A DNA stretch of 42,139 nt, from positions 1 to 42,139 of the forward strand of contig JBMNCO010000191.1 in the NCBI GenBank assembly GCA_049366815.1. The letters are read 5' to 3'. Every line of letters begins with the position of its first letter. Position 1 is the first letter of the stretch. This DNA is from CAYNYM01 sp049366815 (GTDB taxonomy: Bacteria > Desulfobacterota > DSM-4660 > Desulfatiglandales > HGW-15). This document shows, piece by piece, positions 14,241 through 22,319 of this stretch. The notes below the pieces were generated by a model. The model ran no database searches, was not told where the DNA came from, and saw nothing but the letters and a program-made list of their open reading frames with translations. The position numbers and the translations under genes were made by a program.

Positions 14241-16817
14241 ATGAAATATCATCCTCAAGAAATTGAAGAGAAATGGCAGGCATACTGGGAAGAAAAAGGG
14301 CTTTTCAAGGTTGAAGAAGACCCGGAAAAGAAGAAATATTATCTCCTCGAAATGTTCCCCTACCCCTCGGGCAGGATCCACATGGGGCATGTCAGGAATT
14401 ATACGATTGGAGATGTTGTGGCCCGTTATCAGCGCATGAAGGGCATGAACGTCCTTCATCCCATGGGATGGGATGCCTTCGGGCTCCCCGCTGAAAATGC
14501 CGCCCTTGAGAACGCGACCCACCCCGCAAAATGGACCTATGATAATATCGAAACGATGAAGGCCCAGTTGAAGAGGATGGGTTTCAGTTACGATTGGGAC
14601 CGGGAACTCGCGACCTGCGATCCGGCCTACTATCGCTGGGAGCAGTTGATTTTCCTCAAAATGTTCGAAAAGGGCCTGGCCTATAAGAAGCGGACCTACG
14701 TCAACTGGTGTGAGGCCTGCCAGACGGTCCTGGCCAAAGAGCAGGTGGAAAACGGTTGCTGTTGGCGTCACCCCGACCAGGAGGTCACCCTCAAAGAAAT
14801 GGACAGTTGGTATTTCAAGATCACCGATTATGCCGATGACATCCTGGAATACTGCGACAAGTTGACGGGTTGGCCCGAGAGGGTCCTCACCATGCAGAAG
14901 AACTGGATCGGAAAGAGTTACGGGGCCATCATTCGTTTTCCCGTGGTGGGTTCCGACGACCTGATCGAGGTCTACACGACAAGGCAGGATACGGTTTTCG
15001 GAGCCACTTTTCTGTGCTTTGCGCCGGAGCACCCCATGCTCAAGGACATGGTCAAAGGACTGCCCGAGGAACAGGCGGTCCTGGACTTCATAGAGCGGAC
15101 CCTGAAGGTGGACAATTACATTCGTACAGCGGATTTTACAGTCAAGGAGGGTGTGTTTACCGGCAGGTATTGTCTCAATCCGGTCACGAATGAGGAGATA
15201 CCCATCTATGTGGCCAATTTCGTCCTCTTTGATTATGGTACCGGGGCGATCATGGCCGTGCCGACCCACGATCAGCGGGACTTTGAGTTTGCCGAAAAAT
15301 ACGGTCTGCGACTGCGCGTGGTCATCAAGCCTTTGGACAGGGACCTGAAGGAAGAGGCCATGACTGAGGCCTATGAGGAAGAGGGTATCCTCGTAAATTC
15401 CGGACCGTTCGACGGTCAGCGGAACCTGGCCGCACTGGACAACATTGCGCAATACCTGGAGGCCGGGGGCATGGGGCACAAGACCGTAAACTATCGCTTG
15501 CGGGACTGGAACATCTCCCGACAGCGTTACTGGGGGGCGCCCATTCCCATTATCTACTGCGAAAAATGCGGGACCGTGCCGGTCCCGGAGGAAGACCTGC
15601 CCGTGGCCCTCCCCCTTGATCTGCAAATGAGACCCAATGGGGGATCCCCGCTTCCCCATTCCCCCTCCTTTTATGAAACCACTTGCCCCAGATGTCATGG
15701 AAAGGCGAGGCGTGAGACGGACACCATGGATACCTTTGTGGAGTCATCCTGGTATTTTGATCGCTATGCCTGCCCGGGATACGACGAAGGTCCCCTGGAT
15801 CCTGAGAGAGTGGATTACTGGATGCCTGTGGATCAGTATATCGGCGGGATCGAACATGCCATCCTGCATCTCCTCTACTCTCGCTTCTATACAAGGGTCC
15901 TGAAGGATTTCGGGCATATGAAGATCAAGGAACCCTTCACCAACCTGCTGACCCAGGGCATGGTGTGTAAGGAAACTCAGGAATGCCCGGAACACGGGTA
16001 TCTCTTCCCCTACGAGGTAGTGGATAACCGCTGTGTGCACTGTCAGGCTGAGGTCGTCAACGGAAATACGGTCAAGATGTCCAAGTCCAAGAAGAACGTT
16101 GTGGACCCCAACGTACTGATCGAGCAGTACGGGGCCGATACCGTCCGCATGTTCTGCCTTTTCGCCTCACCGCCGGAGAGGGATCTGGAATGGAGCGACC
16201 AGGGTGTGGAAGGTTCCTATCGTTTTTTGAACAGGGTATGGCGGTTGGTGGATGAAAACCTTGCATCCATGTTGCGTGGCCCTGTTTATCAGGGCAAGGA
16301 GCCTCTGGGCCAAGACCTGAAAAACCTTCACAGAAAGACCCATCAGACCATAAAAAAGGTGACCGCTGACATCGAAGACCGGTTTCACTTCAATACGGCC
16401 GTCAGCGCCGTTATGGAACTGGTCAACGAGGTCAATAGGGTCCTGGGCACGGAACAGGATAAAAATGCGCTTTTCTGGGCGGTTGTGCGGGAGGCCGTTG
16501 AGACCGCCGTGGCCCTGCTTTCTCCCGTGGTCCCGCACATTACAGAGGAGCTCTGGCGCATGCTGGGCCACGGCGAGAGCCTGTTGGAGGTCAGCTGGCC
16601 TATCTATGGTGAAGAGGCCCTGGAGGTGGAAAAACTCCTCATCGTGGTGCAGGTCAACGGAAAGGTACGAAGCAAGATCGAGGTGCCGGCGTCCTTTGAA
16701 GACAAGGAGATTGAGGCCGAAGCCCTCAATGACGAAAGGGTGCAGCGATTCATCGGTGACAAGCCGATCAGGAAGGTGATCGTGGTCAAGAAAAAACTGG
16801 TGAATATTGTGATATGA
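14241..16817 (+). CDS. leuS: Leucyl-tRNA synthetase
   Basis: LeuRS charges tRNA-Leu and edits mischarged tRNA. The 858-residue protein has the class I HMGH (residues 47-50) in PYPSGRIHMGHVRNYTIGD and the KMSKS loop (612-616). The CP1 editing domain, about residues 225-420, includes TTRQDTVFGATF and GTGAIMAVPTHDQRDFEFA with its conserved aspartate. Cysteine pairs in YCEKCGTVPVP and TTCPRCHGK mark the zinc-binding insertion, followed by DTMDTFVESSWYF. The C-terminal anticodon-binding and tail domains are complete. The ATG at 14241 gives the canonical N-terminus. It overlaps lptE by four bases (ATGA). Confidence 0.97.
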   Translation: MKYHPQEIEEKWQAYWEEKGLFKVEEDPEKKKYYLLEMFPYPSGRIHMGHVRNYTIGDVVARYQRMKGMNVLHPMGWDAFGLPAENAALENATHPAKWTYDNIETMKAQLKRMGFSYDWDRELATCDPAYYRWEQLIFLKMFEKGLAYKKRTYVNWCEACQTVLAKEQVENGCCWRHPDQEVTLKEMDSWYFKITDYADDILEYCDKLTGWPERVLTMQKNWIGKSYGAIIRFPVVGSDDLIEVYTTRQDTVFGATFLCFAPEHPMLKDMVKGLPEEQAVLDFIERTLKVDNYIRTADFTVKEGVFTGRYCLNPVTNEEIPIYVANFVLFDYGTGAIMAVPTHDQRDFEFAEKYGLRLRVVIKPLDRDLKEEAMTEAYEEEGILVNSGPFDGQRNLAALDNIAQYLEAGGMGHKTVNYRLRDWNISRQRYWGAPIPIIYCEKCGTVPVPEEDLPVALPLDLQMRPNGGSPLPHSPSFYETTCPRCHGKARRETDTMDTFVESSWYFDRYACPGYDEGPLDPERVDYWMPVDQYIGGIEHAILHLLYSRFYTRVLKDFGHMKIKEPFTNLLTQGMVCKETQECPEHGYLFPYEVVDNRCVHCQAEVVNGNTVKMSKSKKNVVDPNVLIEQYGADTVRMFCLFASPPERDLEWSDQGVEGSYRFLNRVWRLVDENLASMLRGPVYQGKEPLGQDLKNLHRKTHQTIKKVTADIEDRFHFNTAVSAVMELVNEVNRVLGTEQDKNALFWAVVREAVETAVALLSPVVPHITEELWRMLGHGESLLEVSWPIYGEEALEVEKLLIVVQVNGKVRSKIEVPASFEDKEIEAEALNDERVQRFIGDKPIRKVIVVKKKLVNIVI

Positions 16818-17383
16818 GTTACACACGCCTCATTCCAGGATCCCGGCCTGCCGGCCTGTTGCTCGTCTTGTGCTGCCTTTTTGCGGGATGCGGTTATCAA
16901 TTCGGGGTAAAGGACGGCAGGGGGGATACCGGGTTCCGGAGCCTTGCCATTCCCTTGATCGAGAGCACCTCATCGACCCTGGGTTTCGAGGCCGATTTCT
17001 CCAGGATTTTCAGGGGAGAATTCATCAGCCATGCCAACATCCCCCTGGTCCCTGTTGAAAAGGCCCAGGTGATCCTGTCGGGAACCATTTATAAAATTGA
17101 AGCAGACCCCCTGGGTTATGACTCCCGGGAGGTGCTTGTCGGGGGTCACACCACGACCTACACCCTTACCGACAGCCGTCGATTGATTATCAGACTGGAT
17201 ATGAGACTCACGGAAAGGGACACGGGGAAAATCATCTGGCGAGACAAGGATATGGTGGAGAAGGCCCGTTACAAAGTCAGCAATGATCCCTTGGAGACCC
17301 GCTACCATCAAAAGAAGGCCCTTGAGACGATAGCCTCATTGCTCGCAAAGAGGGCCTACCTGAAGACCATGGAAAGATTCTGA
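16814..17383 (+). CDS. lptE: LPS-assembly lipoprotein LptE
   Basis: LptE plugs the LptD barrel and helps insert lipopolysaccharide into the outer membrane. The 189-residue product starts with a lipoprotein signal: a hydrophobic stretch LLLVLCCLFAGC with lipobox LFAGC, placing the lipidated cysteine at about residue 26. GYQFG follows directly, as is typical of LptE. The rest matches the family's pattern: SLAIPLIES...LGFEADFSRIFRGEF, then IYKIEADPLGYDS. Its start overlaps the leuS stop as ATGA and its own stop shares one base with the holA start. This leuS-lptE-holA order is standard in Proteobacteria. It also shows that the organism is diderm with LPS. Confidence 0.9.
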   Translation: MSYTRLIPGSRPAGLLLVLCCLFAGCGYQFGVKDGRGDTGFRSLAIPLIESTSSTLGFEADFSRIFRGEFISHANIPLVPVEKAQVILSGTIYKIEADPLGYDSREVLVGGHTTTYTLTDSRRLIIRLDMRLTERDTGKIIWRDKDMVEKARYKVSNDPLETRYHQKKALETIASLLAKRAYLKTMERF

Positions 17384-18387
17384 TGCCGGAAGAGTTGCAT
17401 CCAGAGGATGTCCTTGAATCACTTGACAAGGGGCGGCTTGCCCCTTTTTATCTTTTTTACGGACCGGGTGAATTCAGGTTGGAGAAGGTCCTGGACACGA
17501 TCAAGGAGAGGTATCTCCCGGAGTCGGCCAGAGACCTCAATCTTGAGATTTTTTACGGAGATGAGGTCGAACCCCGGGACCTTATCTGCCGGGCCGGGTC
17601 TCTGCCATTCCTGGCCTCAAACCGCCTCATCATCGTGAGAAGGACCGAGAATTTCCGGGCCGAGGCCCTGGAACGATTTCTTCCCTATTTTGAAGATCCC
17701 GCCGAGACAACCTGCCTCATTTTCGTCTCCTCCAAGACGGACTTTAAGAAAAGATTCTACAAGAAGATAAAATCATTGGGGCATGCGGTGAATTTCGAGG
17801 CACTGAGAGAAAACCAGGTCTTGCCCTGGATCCGCAGCGCCGCCGGGGAGATGGGACTCAAGATCGATAGCAAGGCCTGTGCCCATCTGCAGCAGATCGT
17901 GGGGAACAACCTGCGGGAGCTTCATGGGGAGTTGGAGAAAATCCATCTCAGATACGGCGAGGGCCCGGTGCGTTTGGAGCAGGTCAAGGAACTCGTGATC
18001 CACAGCCGGATGTATACGATATTTGAGCTCATGAAGGTGTTTTCCGTCCGGAATTGTGCGGCGTCGCTGGATGTCCTCAACAGGTTTCTTGAAGAGGAGG
18101 ACAAAAAGGCCGGACCCCTGCGCCTTATCGGGATGCTGAACAGGCAGATCCGGCTTTTGTGGCAGAGCAAGATGATCCTGAACAAAGGGGGAGGGGCAAA
18201 AGAAGTAGCCGAAAAGCTGGCCCTGCCCTTTTTTTCGGCCCGGGAGTTTGTTGATCAGACCAGGCACTGGTCAGAAAGGGAACTCGAAAAGGGGCTCCAG
18301 TTGCTCTATGAGGCGGACGCAAGACTCAAATCAGGCTCTCGGCCCAAGCCGGCGCTTGAAAACCTGATTGTGTCGTTGTGCCGATAA
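17383..18387 (+). CDS. holA: DNA polymerase III delta subunit
   Basis: The delta subunit is the clamp-loader 'wrench' that opens the beta sliding clamp. The protein has 334 residues. The N-terminal domain begins with APFYLFYGPGEFRLEKVLD, a degenerate P-loop typical of HolA. Then come SLPFLASNRLIIVRR, the central helical domain and the C-terminal collar region with LRLIGMLNRQIRLLWQSKMIL and ADARLKSG. The start codon overlaps the lptE stop (TGATG), so translation is coupled. It converges tail-to-tail with rpsT, with only five bases between the stop codons, leaving no room for a conventional terminator. Confidence 0.92.
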   Translation: MPEELHPEDVLESLDKGRLAPFYLFYGPGEFRLEKVLDTIKERYLPESARDLNLEIFYGDEVEPRDLICRAGSLPFLASNRLIIVRRTENFRAEALERFLPYFEDPAETTCLIFVSSKTDFKKRFYKKIKSLGHAVNFEALRENQVLPWIRSAAGEMGLKIDSKACAHLQQIVGNNLRELHGELEKIHLRYGEGPVRLEQVKELVIHSRMYTIFELMKVFSVRNCAASLDVLNRFLEEEDKKAGPLRLIGMLNRQIRLLWQSKMILNKGGGAKEVAEKLALPFFSAREFVDQTRHWSERELEKGLQLLYEADARLKSGSRPKPALENLIVSLCR

Positions 18388-18392
18388 AGGGT

Positions 18393-18662
18393 CTAAGCTG
18401 AGGGCAACTGATTGACCAGTCGAGCCAGGCGGGCTATCTTGCGGGAGGCGTTTTTCCTGTGAATAATCCCCTTCGATGCGGTCTTCTGAATGGTCGAAAC
18501 GGCCCTGACAAGGCTTTCTCTGGCCTCCTCGGCCGTGTTATCCGCCACAGCCGCCCTGACTTGCTTGACGGCGTTCTTTACGCGGGTCTTGTAGGCCATG
18601 TTCCTGAGTCTTTTGACTTTATCCTGTCGAGCCCTTTTGAGGGCTGATTTGTGGTTTGCCAA
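18393..18662 (-). CDS. rpsT: 30S ribosomal protein S20
   Basis: S20 is a primary 16S rRNA-binding protein of the small subunit. The 89-residue sequence starts MANHKSALKRARQDKVKRL and contains SKGIIHRKNASRKIARL, both diagnostic. It is helical and highly basic. The start codon is TTG (18662-18660) with AAAAGGAG eight bases upstream. E. coli rpsT also starts with UUG, where the poor start takes part in translational autoregulation by S20. The same may hold here, but that is inference. murJ diverges upstream, an order often seen in Proteobacteria. Confidence 0.97.
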   Translation of the reverse strand: MANHKSALKRARQDKVKRLRNMAYKTRVKNAVKQVRAAVADNTAEEARESLVRAVSTIQKTASKGIIHRKNASRKIARLARLVNQLPSA

Positions 18663-18704
18663 AGCGACATCTCCTTTTGCAGAAAATGATTGATAGTAAA
18701 ACAG

Positions 18705-18735
18705 ATTACATAAAGAAATATAACGAGAATGTCAA
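18705..18735 (-). promoter_or_regulatory. Candidate rpsT promoter
   Basis: On the minus strand TTGACA (18735-18730) is followed after 19 bases by TGTAAT (18710-18705). An overlapping alternative pairs TTGATT with TATATT, 18 bases apart. Either places the start of transcription within about 50 bases of the rpsT TTG codon. The 19-base spacing is longer than ideal. The surrounding 18690-18755 is distinctly AT-rich compared with the neighbouring genes. Confidence 0.45.
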
Positions 18736-18797
18736 TATAAAATCAAGGTTAAAATGATGTCGAGAATGGGGCGGCTCCGGAAAGATAATCGAGCCGG

Positions 18798-20429
18798 GTG
18801 CCAAGACATATCGGGCGGGCCGAGGCAGTGAACAGTCAGGATATCCGTAAATCAGAGAACAAGAGTGTCAGTGAGGCAGCGGGCGTCGTCGGTTTTTACA
18901 CCCTTCTCAGCCGTATTCTCGGGTTGGTGCGGGATATGGTTTTTGCCGGATATTTCGGGTCCGGCCTGGCGGCGGATGCCTTTTTCGTGGCCTTCAGAAT
19001 CCCCAACCTCCTCAGGCGACTCTTTGCAGAAGGGTCCCTGACCATTGCCTTTATTCCGGTCTTTACAGAATACCTGAGCCGCAAAACGAGGGAGGACGCC
19101 TTCCTGCTGGCCAGGGCCGTGCTCAGCCTTCTCGCCGTAATCCTGGCGGTGGTCAGCCTCCTCGGAATCTTCTTGGCCCCATGGATAGTCAGGATACAGG
19201 CCTTCGGCTGGGGTGGCGGAGGAACAAAATACGAACTCACCGTCCTCCTCACCCGTATCATGTTCCCATACATCTTCATGATAAGCATTGTGGCGCTTTT
19301 CATGGGGATACTCAATACCCTGCGGCACTTTGCGGCGCCTGCGGCCGCCCCCGTCTTTCTCAATGTCGGGATCATCGGCGCCACCCTGTGGCTCTCCCCC
19401 CATTTCCCTGAGCCCATCGTGGGTGTGGCTGTCGGGGTCCTGATAGGGGGGATGATGCAACTGGTGCTCCAGATCCCCTGGATCGTCAAAAAGGGGATGT
19501 CCGTTGTCCCCTGCTGGATGCCGGGACACCCTGCCGTCAAGCGGATCGGTCTTCTCATGGTGCCGGCCGTTTTCGGCTCCGCCGTGTACCAGTTGAACCA
19601 GTTCATTGGAACACTGCTGGCTACGTTCCTCCCCGAAGGGAGCGTCTCCTGTCTCTATTATGCAGACCGTCTCGTGGAGTTCCCTCTGGGTGTGTTCGCC
19701 ATTGCCATAAGCACCGCTGTCCTGCCGTCCCTTTCCAAGCAGGCAACCGAGATGGACACCGCGGGATTCGCCGATACACTCGGGCACGCCATCCGGCTGG
19801 TCTTTTTTGTGACGATTCCCTCCATGGCGGGTCTGATCGCCCTGGGCAGACCCATCGTGCAGGTCTTCTTTGAGCGGGGCGCCTTCAGCAGCCTGTCCAC
19901 CGCCATGACCCTGACGGCGCTCTTCTACTACACCCTCGGACTCTGGGCCTTCTCGGCCAACAGGGTCATGGTTTCCGCCTTCTACGCCGTTCAGGATACA
20001 AAGACCCCGGTCAAAATGGCCACCGTCGCCGTATGTGCCAATCTCCTGTTCAGCCTGCTGCTGATGGGGCCCCTCAAGCACGGTGGTCTGGCCCTCGCCC
20101 TTTCCCTGTCCTCGACACTCCAGTTTTTCCTCCTCCTGTACCTCCTCTACCTCAGGGTCTCCGCGTTGTCCTTTCGGCCGATCCTGACATCGGCCGCCAA
20201 GAGTCTCTTCGCCTCCGTGATCATGGGGGTGTGCATCCACACCCTCTACGGGAAATGGATGAACGTTGATCCGGCGGCGGGTCTCTGGGATCTGGGTTTC
20301 AGACTGGCCATGCTCGTTTCGGTGGGCGTGCTGATTTACTTTCCCTTGGCCAGGGTTCTTAGGTGTCCTGAATCCGCGGCGGTCCTCGACATCCTAAGGC
20401 CTCTTCTGAGGCGATTCCGGAAGAGGTAG
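18798..20429 (+). CDS. murJ: Lipid II flippase MurJ
   Basis: MurJ flips the peptidoglycan precursor lipid II across the inner membrane. The 543-residue protein has many hydrophobic segments, consistent with the family's 14 helices. The diagnostic N-terminal part reads GFYTLLSRILGLVRDMVFAGYFGSG, then ADAFFVAFRIPNLLRRLFAEGSL, containing the conserved arginines that line the central cavity. Other family features include GVFAIAISTAVLPSLSKQ and a positively charged C-terminus. The start is uncertain: GTG 18798 or GTG 18828, neither with a good ribosome binding site. The last 36 bases overlap the 3' end of a convergent membrane-protein gene. Confidence 0.93.
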   Translation: MPRHIGRAEAVNSQDIRKSENKSVSEAAGVVGFYTLLSRILGLVRDMVFAGYFGSGLAADAFFVAFRIPNLLRRLFAEGSLTIAFIPVFTEYLSRKTREDAFLLARAVLSLLAVILAVVSLLGIFLAPWIVRIQAFGWGGGGTKYELTVLLTRIMFPYIFMISIVALFMGILNTLRHFAAPAAAPVFLNVGIIGATLWLSPHFPEPIVGVAVGVLIGGMMQLVLQIPWIVKKGMSVVPCWMPGHPAVKRIGLLMVPAVFGSAVYQLNQFIGTLLATFLPEGSVSCLYYADRLVEFPLGVFAIAISTAVLPSLSKQATEMDTAGFADTLGHAIRLVFFVTIPSMAGLIALGRPIVQVFFERGAFSSLSTAMTLTALFYYTLGLWAFSANRVMVSAFYAVQDTKTPVKMATVAVCANLLFSLLLMGPLKHGGLALALSLSSTLQFFLLLYLLYLRVSALSFRPILTSAAKSLFASVIMGVCIHTLYGKWMNVDPAAGLWDLGFRLAMLVSVGVLIYFPLARVLRCPESAAVLDILRPLLRRFRKR

Positions 20430-20978
20430 CTTCTCTTTCTTCTCCGATCGGCCCTTTCTCCTCTTTCCACGTACATATAACAGGCGAAAGAGGATCAAGA
20501 GGGCAGGGGCCGCTGTCAGAATGATGTCGTCCCGCCTTCCCGGGAGAAAATCCGGCAAAAAGAAATAGATCAGGCCTCCCATAAGGAGGCTGATTCTCAG
20601 TGAGCGGCCGTACCCCATGAAGGTGAAGACCCTGAAAAAGGCCAAAAAGGAAAAGACGAAGAAAAAGAAGACGAGCAGGGATGCCAGATACCGATAGGGT
20701 AGGGGTATGAGGCCCAGGAGGGATTCCATGGCCTCTTCATAGAAAGGAACCGTCTTTTTGAGGCGTATTTCGGCGACTTCACCTATGGTCATTTTTTCAT
20801 CGATATACGTGCCGCCGGGTATGAGAAAATCCAGGGTGAGGTCCGCGTCCCGTTCGTGCAAGGTGTCGTTGGTGGCCCTGAAGGGAAGTGCGAGGAGGCG
20901 TTGACCGATGAAAAAACCACTTCCGCAGAGAGCGATGACCAAAAATAGGAGTAATGACTGGAGGATGACCTTGTTCAT
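20394..20978 (-). CDS. Unknown membrane protein, tail overlaps murJ
   Basis: I do not recognise this 194-residue protein. It begins with a membrane segment (MNKVILQSLLLFLVIALCGSGFF). A soluble stretch of about 80 residues follows (RATNDTLHERDADLTLDFLIPGG...KKTVPFYEEA), then two or three more membrane helices (LASLLVFFFFVFSFLAFF, SLLMGGLIYFFLPDFL, ILTAAPALLILFRLLYV) and a very basic tail rich in K and R. The start at ATG 20978 has AAAGG eight bases upstream; an in-frame start at 21059 would add 27 polar residues with no site. Its final codons lie inside the end of murJ on the opposite strand (36-base overlap). Codon use and base composition look like those of its neighbours. Confidence 0.6.
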   Translation of the reverse strand: MNKVILQSLLLFLVIALCGSGFFIGQRLLALPFRATNDTLHERDADLTLDFLIPGGTYIDEKMTIGEVAEIRLKKTVPFYEEAMESLLGLIPLPYRYLASLLVFFFFVFSFLAFFRVFTFMGYGRSLRISLLMGGLIYFFLPDFLPGRRDDIILTAAPALLILFRLLYVRGKRRKGRSEKKEKLPLPESPQKRP

Positions 20979-21305
20979 GGGAAGGGCCTTTGCCGCCGTG
21001 GTATAATTGCCGGCCTGCGAGGTGCTGTTGTGGCATCGTTCCATCAGGGAAAAGCACACAGAAACAAGGCCTGAAGCCTGACGACGTCAAACCTGATCGC
21101 TCCTGGGGAAAGCACCTGTTCCGGGACGTTATGACGCAAAATAGCATGGATATGAGGGCGGTTCAAGCAAACCGACAAGGCCGTGAATTGCCGTGACGGC
21201 ATCATCTGCGCTGTGGCCTTCAAAGGAAGGCTTCAAATCGCTTGCATTGGGGATGAATTCTCTGATAGTCTACAACATTAAATTTCGTGTCCTCCTAAAG
21301 CCTGT

Positions 21306-22265
21306 GTGTTTGACCGGCACAACATGACGATGCTCGCCGCCCTTGATATCGGAAGTCATACCGCACGTCTGCTGATCTCAGAAAGGACGGATGGGTCTGA
21401 GATGTTCAGGCCTGTTGCAAGGAGGAGGGCTTACATACATCTGGCGGACGTTCACGCCGGCCGCACCATCGGCCCGGAGGCCTTTGAACGCACCCTGAAG
21501 GCCCTTGAGGGTTTTTCCGACCTGATGAAGACCTTCAGGGTGGAAAAGGTCCTGACCGTTTCAACAGGGGTGACCCGAGAGGCCGAGAATGCACCCCTCT
21601 TCCTGAAGAGCATTCACGAGCGCACGGGGATCAGGATCAGGGTCCTGTCCGGAGAGGAAGAGGCCCGGCTTACAGGGAAAGGGGTCCTGCATGCCATGGA
21701 TGTGGTGGGCAGGCCTTTTTTGATTTTTGATCTCGGCGGCGGTTCAACGGAGTTTCTGAGCGAGAACGGGCCGGAGACCAGTGCCCTTTCCGTCCCCATG
21801 GGTGCCGCGGTCTTGACGCAGCGTCTCTTTGATTTGGATCCGCCCGGGGAGACGGCCCTCAAGTCTCTGGAAAGACATGTGGACGGGGTCCTTGATCGCG
21901 CATTCGGTCAGATCGGTCCCATACCCCGAGGCCGCCTGTTTGTCGTGGGAACGGGCGGGACGGTCACAACCCTGACGGCCATGGCCCATCGTATCGATCT
22001 CGAGGACATTTGTCCGGAGAGGATGAACGGTCTGGTGCTGAAAAGGACGGACGTTGAGGCATTGTTCGCGATTATGAAGGAAATGCCTGTCGACCGGCGA
22101 CAGAAACTGAGGGGCCTGGACAGGGGGAAGGCGGGTGTCATCCTTGCGGGGACGGTCGTTGTTCTCAGAATCCTCGAATACTTCAGGTGCGTCAAGATGA
22201 CTGTGAGTCTGTCGGATATCCTGGAGGGCGTACTGGTGGATTATCTTGAGAATTTGCAGCATTGA
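21306..22265 (+). CDS. Ppx/GppA-family phosphatase
   Basis: The family comprises exopolyphosphatases and guanosine pentaphosphate phosphohydrolases of the actin-like ATPase fold. This member has about 319 residues and only the two N-terminal domains, without the C-terminal HD-like domain of E. coli Ppx/GppA. Motifs visible are MLAALDIGSHTARLLI (phosphate-1), STGVTREAENA, the catalytic-glutamate region RVLSGEEEARLTGKGV, FDLGGGSTEFL (phosphate-2) and VGTGGTVTTLTAM. Whether it acts on polyphosphate or pppGpp cannot be told. The start is uncertain: GTG 21306 or ATG 21324/21330, none with a clear site. A weak promoter candidate lies at 21242-21269 (TTGCAT and GATAGT, 16 bases apart). guaB follows after 54 bases. 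Confidence 0.87.
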   Translation: MFDRHNMTMLAALDIGSHTARLLISERTDGSEMFRPVARRRAYIHLADVHAGRTIGPEAFERTLKALEGFSDLMKTFRVEKVLTVSTGVTREAENAPLFLKSIHERTGIRIRVLSGEEEARLTGKGVLHAMDVVGRPFLIFDLGGGSTEFLSENGPETSALSVPMGAAVLTQRLFDLDPPGETALKSLERHVDGVLDRAFGQIGPIPRGRLFVVGTGGTVTTLTAMAHRIDLEDICPERMNGLVLKRTDVEALFAIMKEMPVDRRQKLRGLDRGKAGVILAGTVVVLRILEYFRCVKMTVSLSDILEGVLVDYLENLQH

Positions 22266-22319
22266 TATAATCCAGGCCCTTGTTATGCCGGATCTAAACT
22301 ATCGAGGGAGATAGATAAA

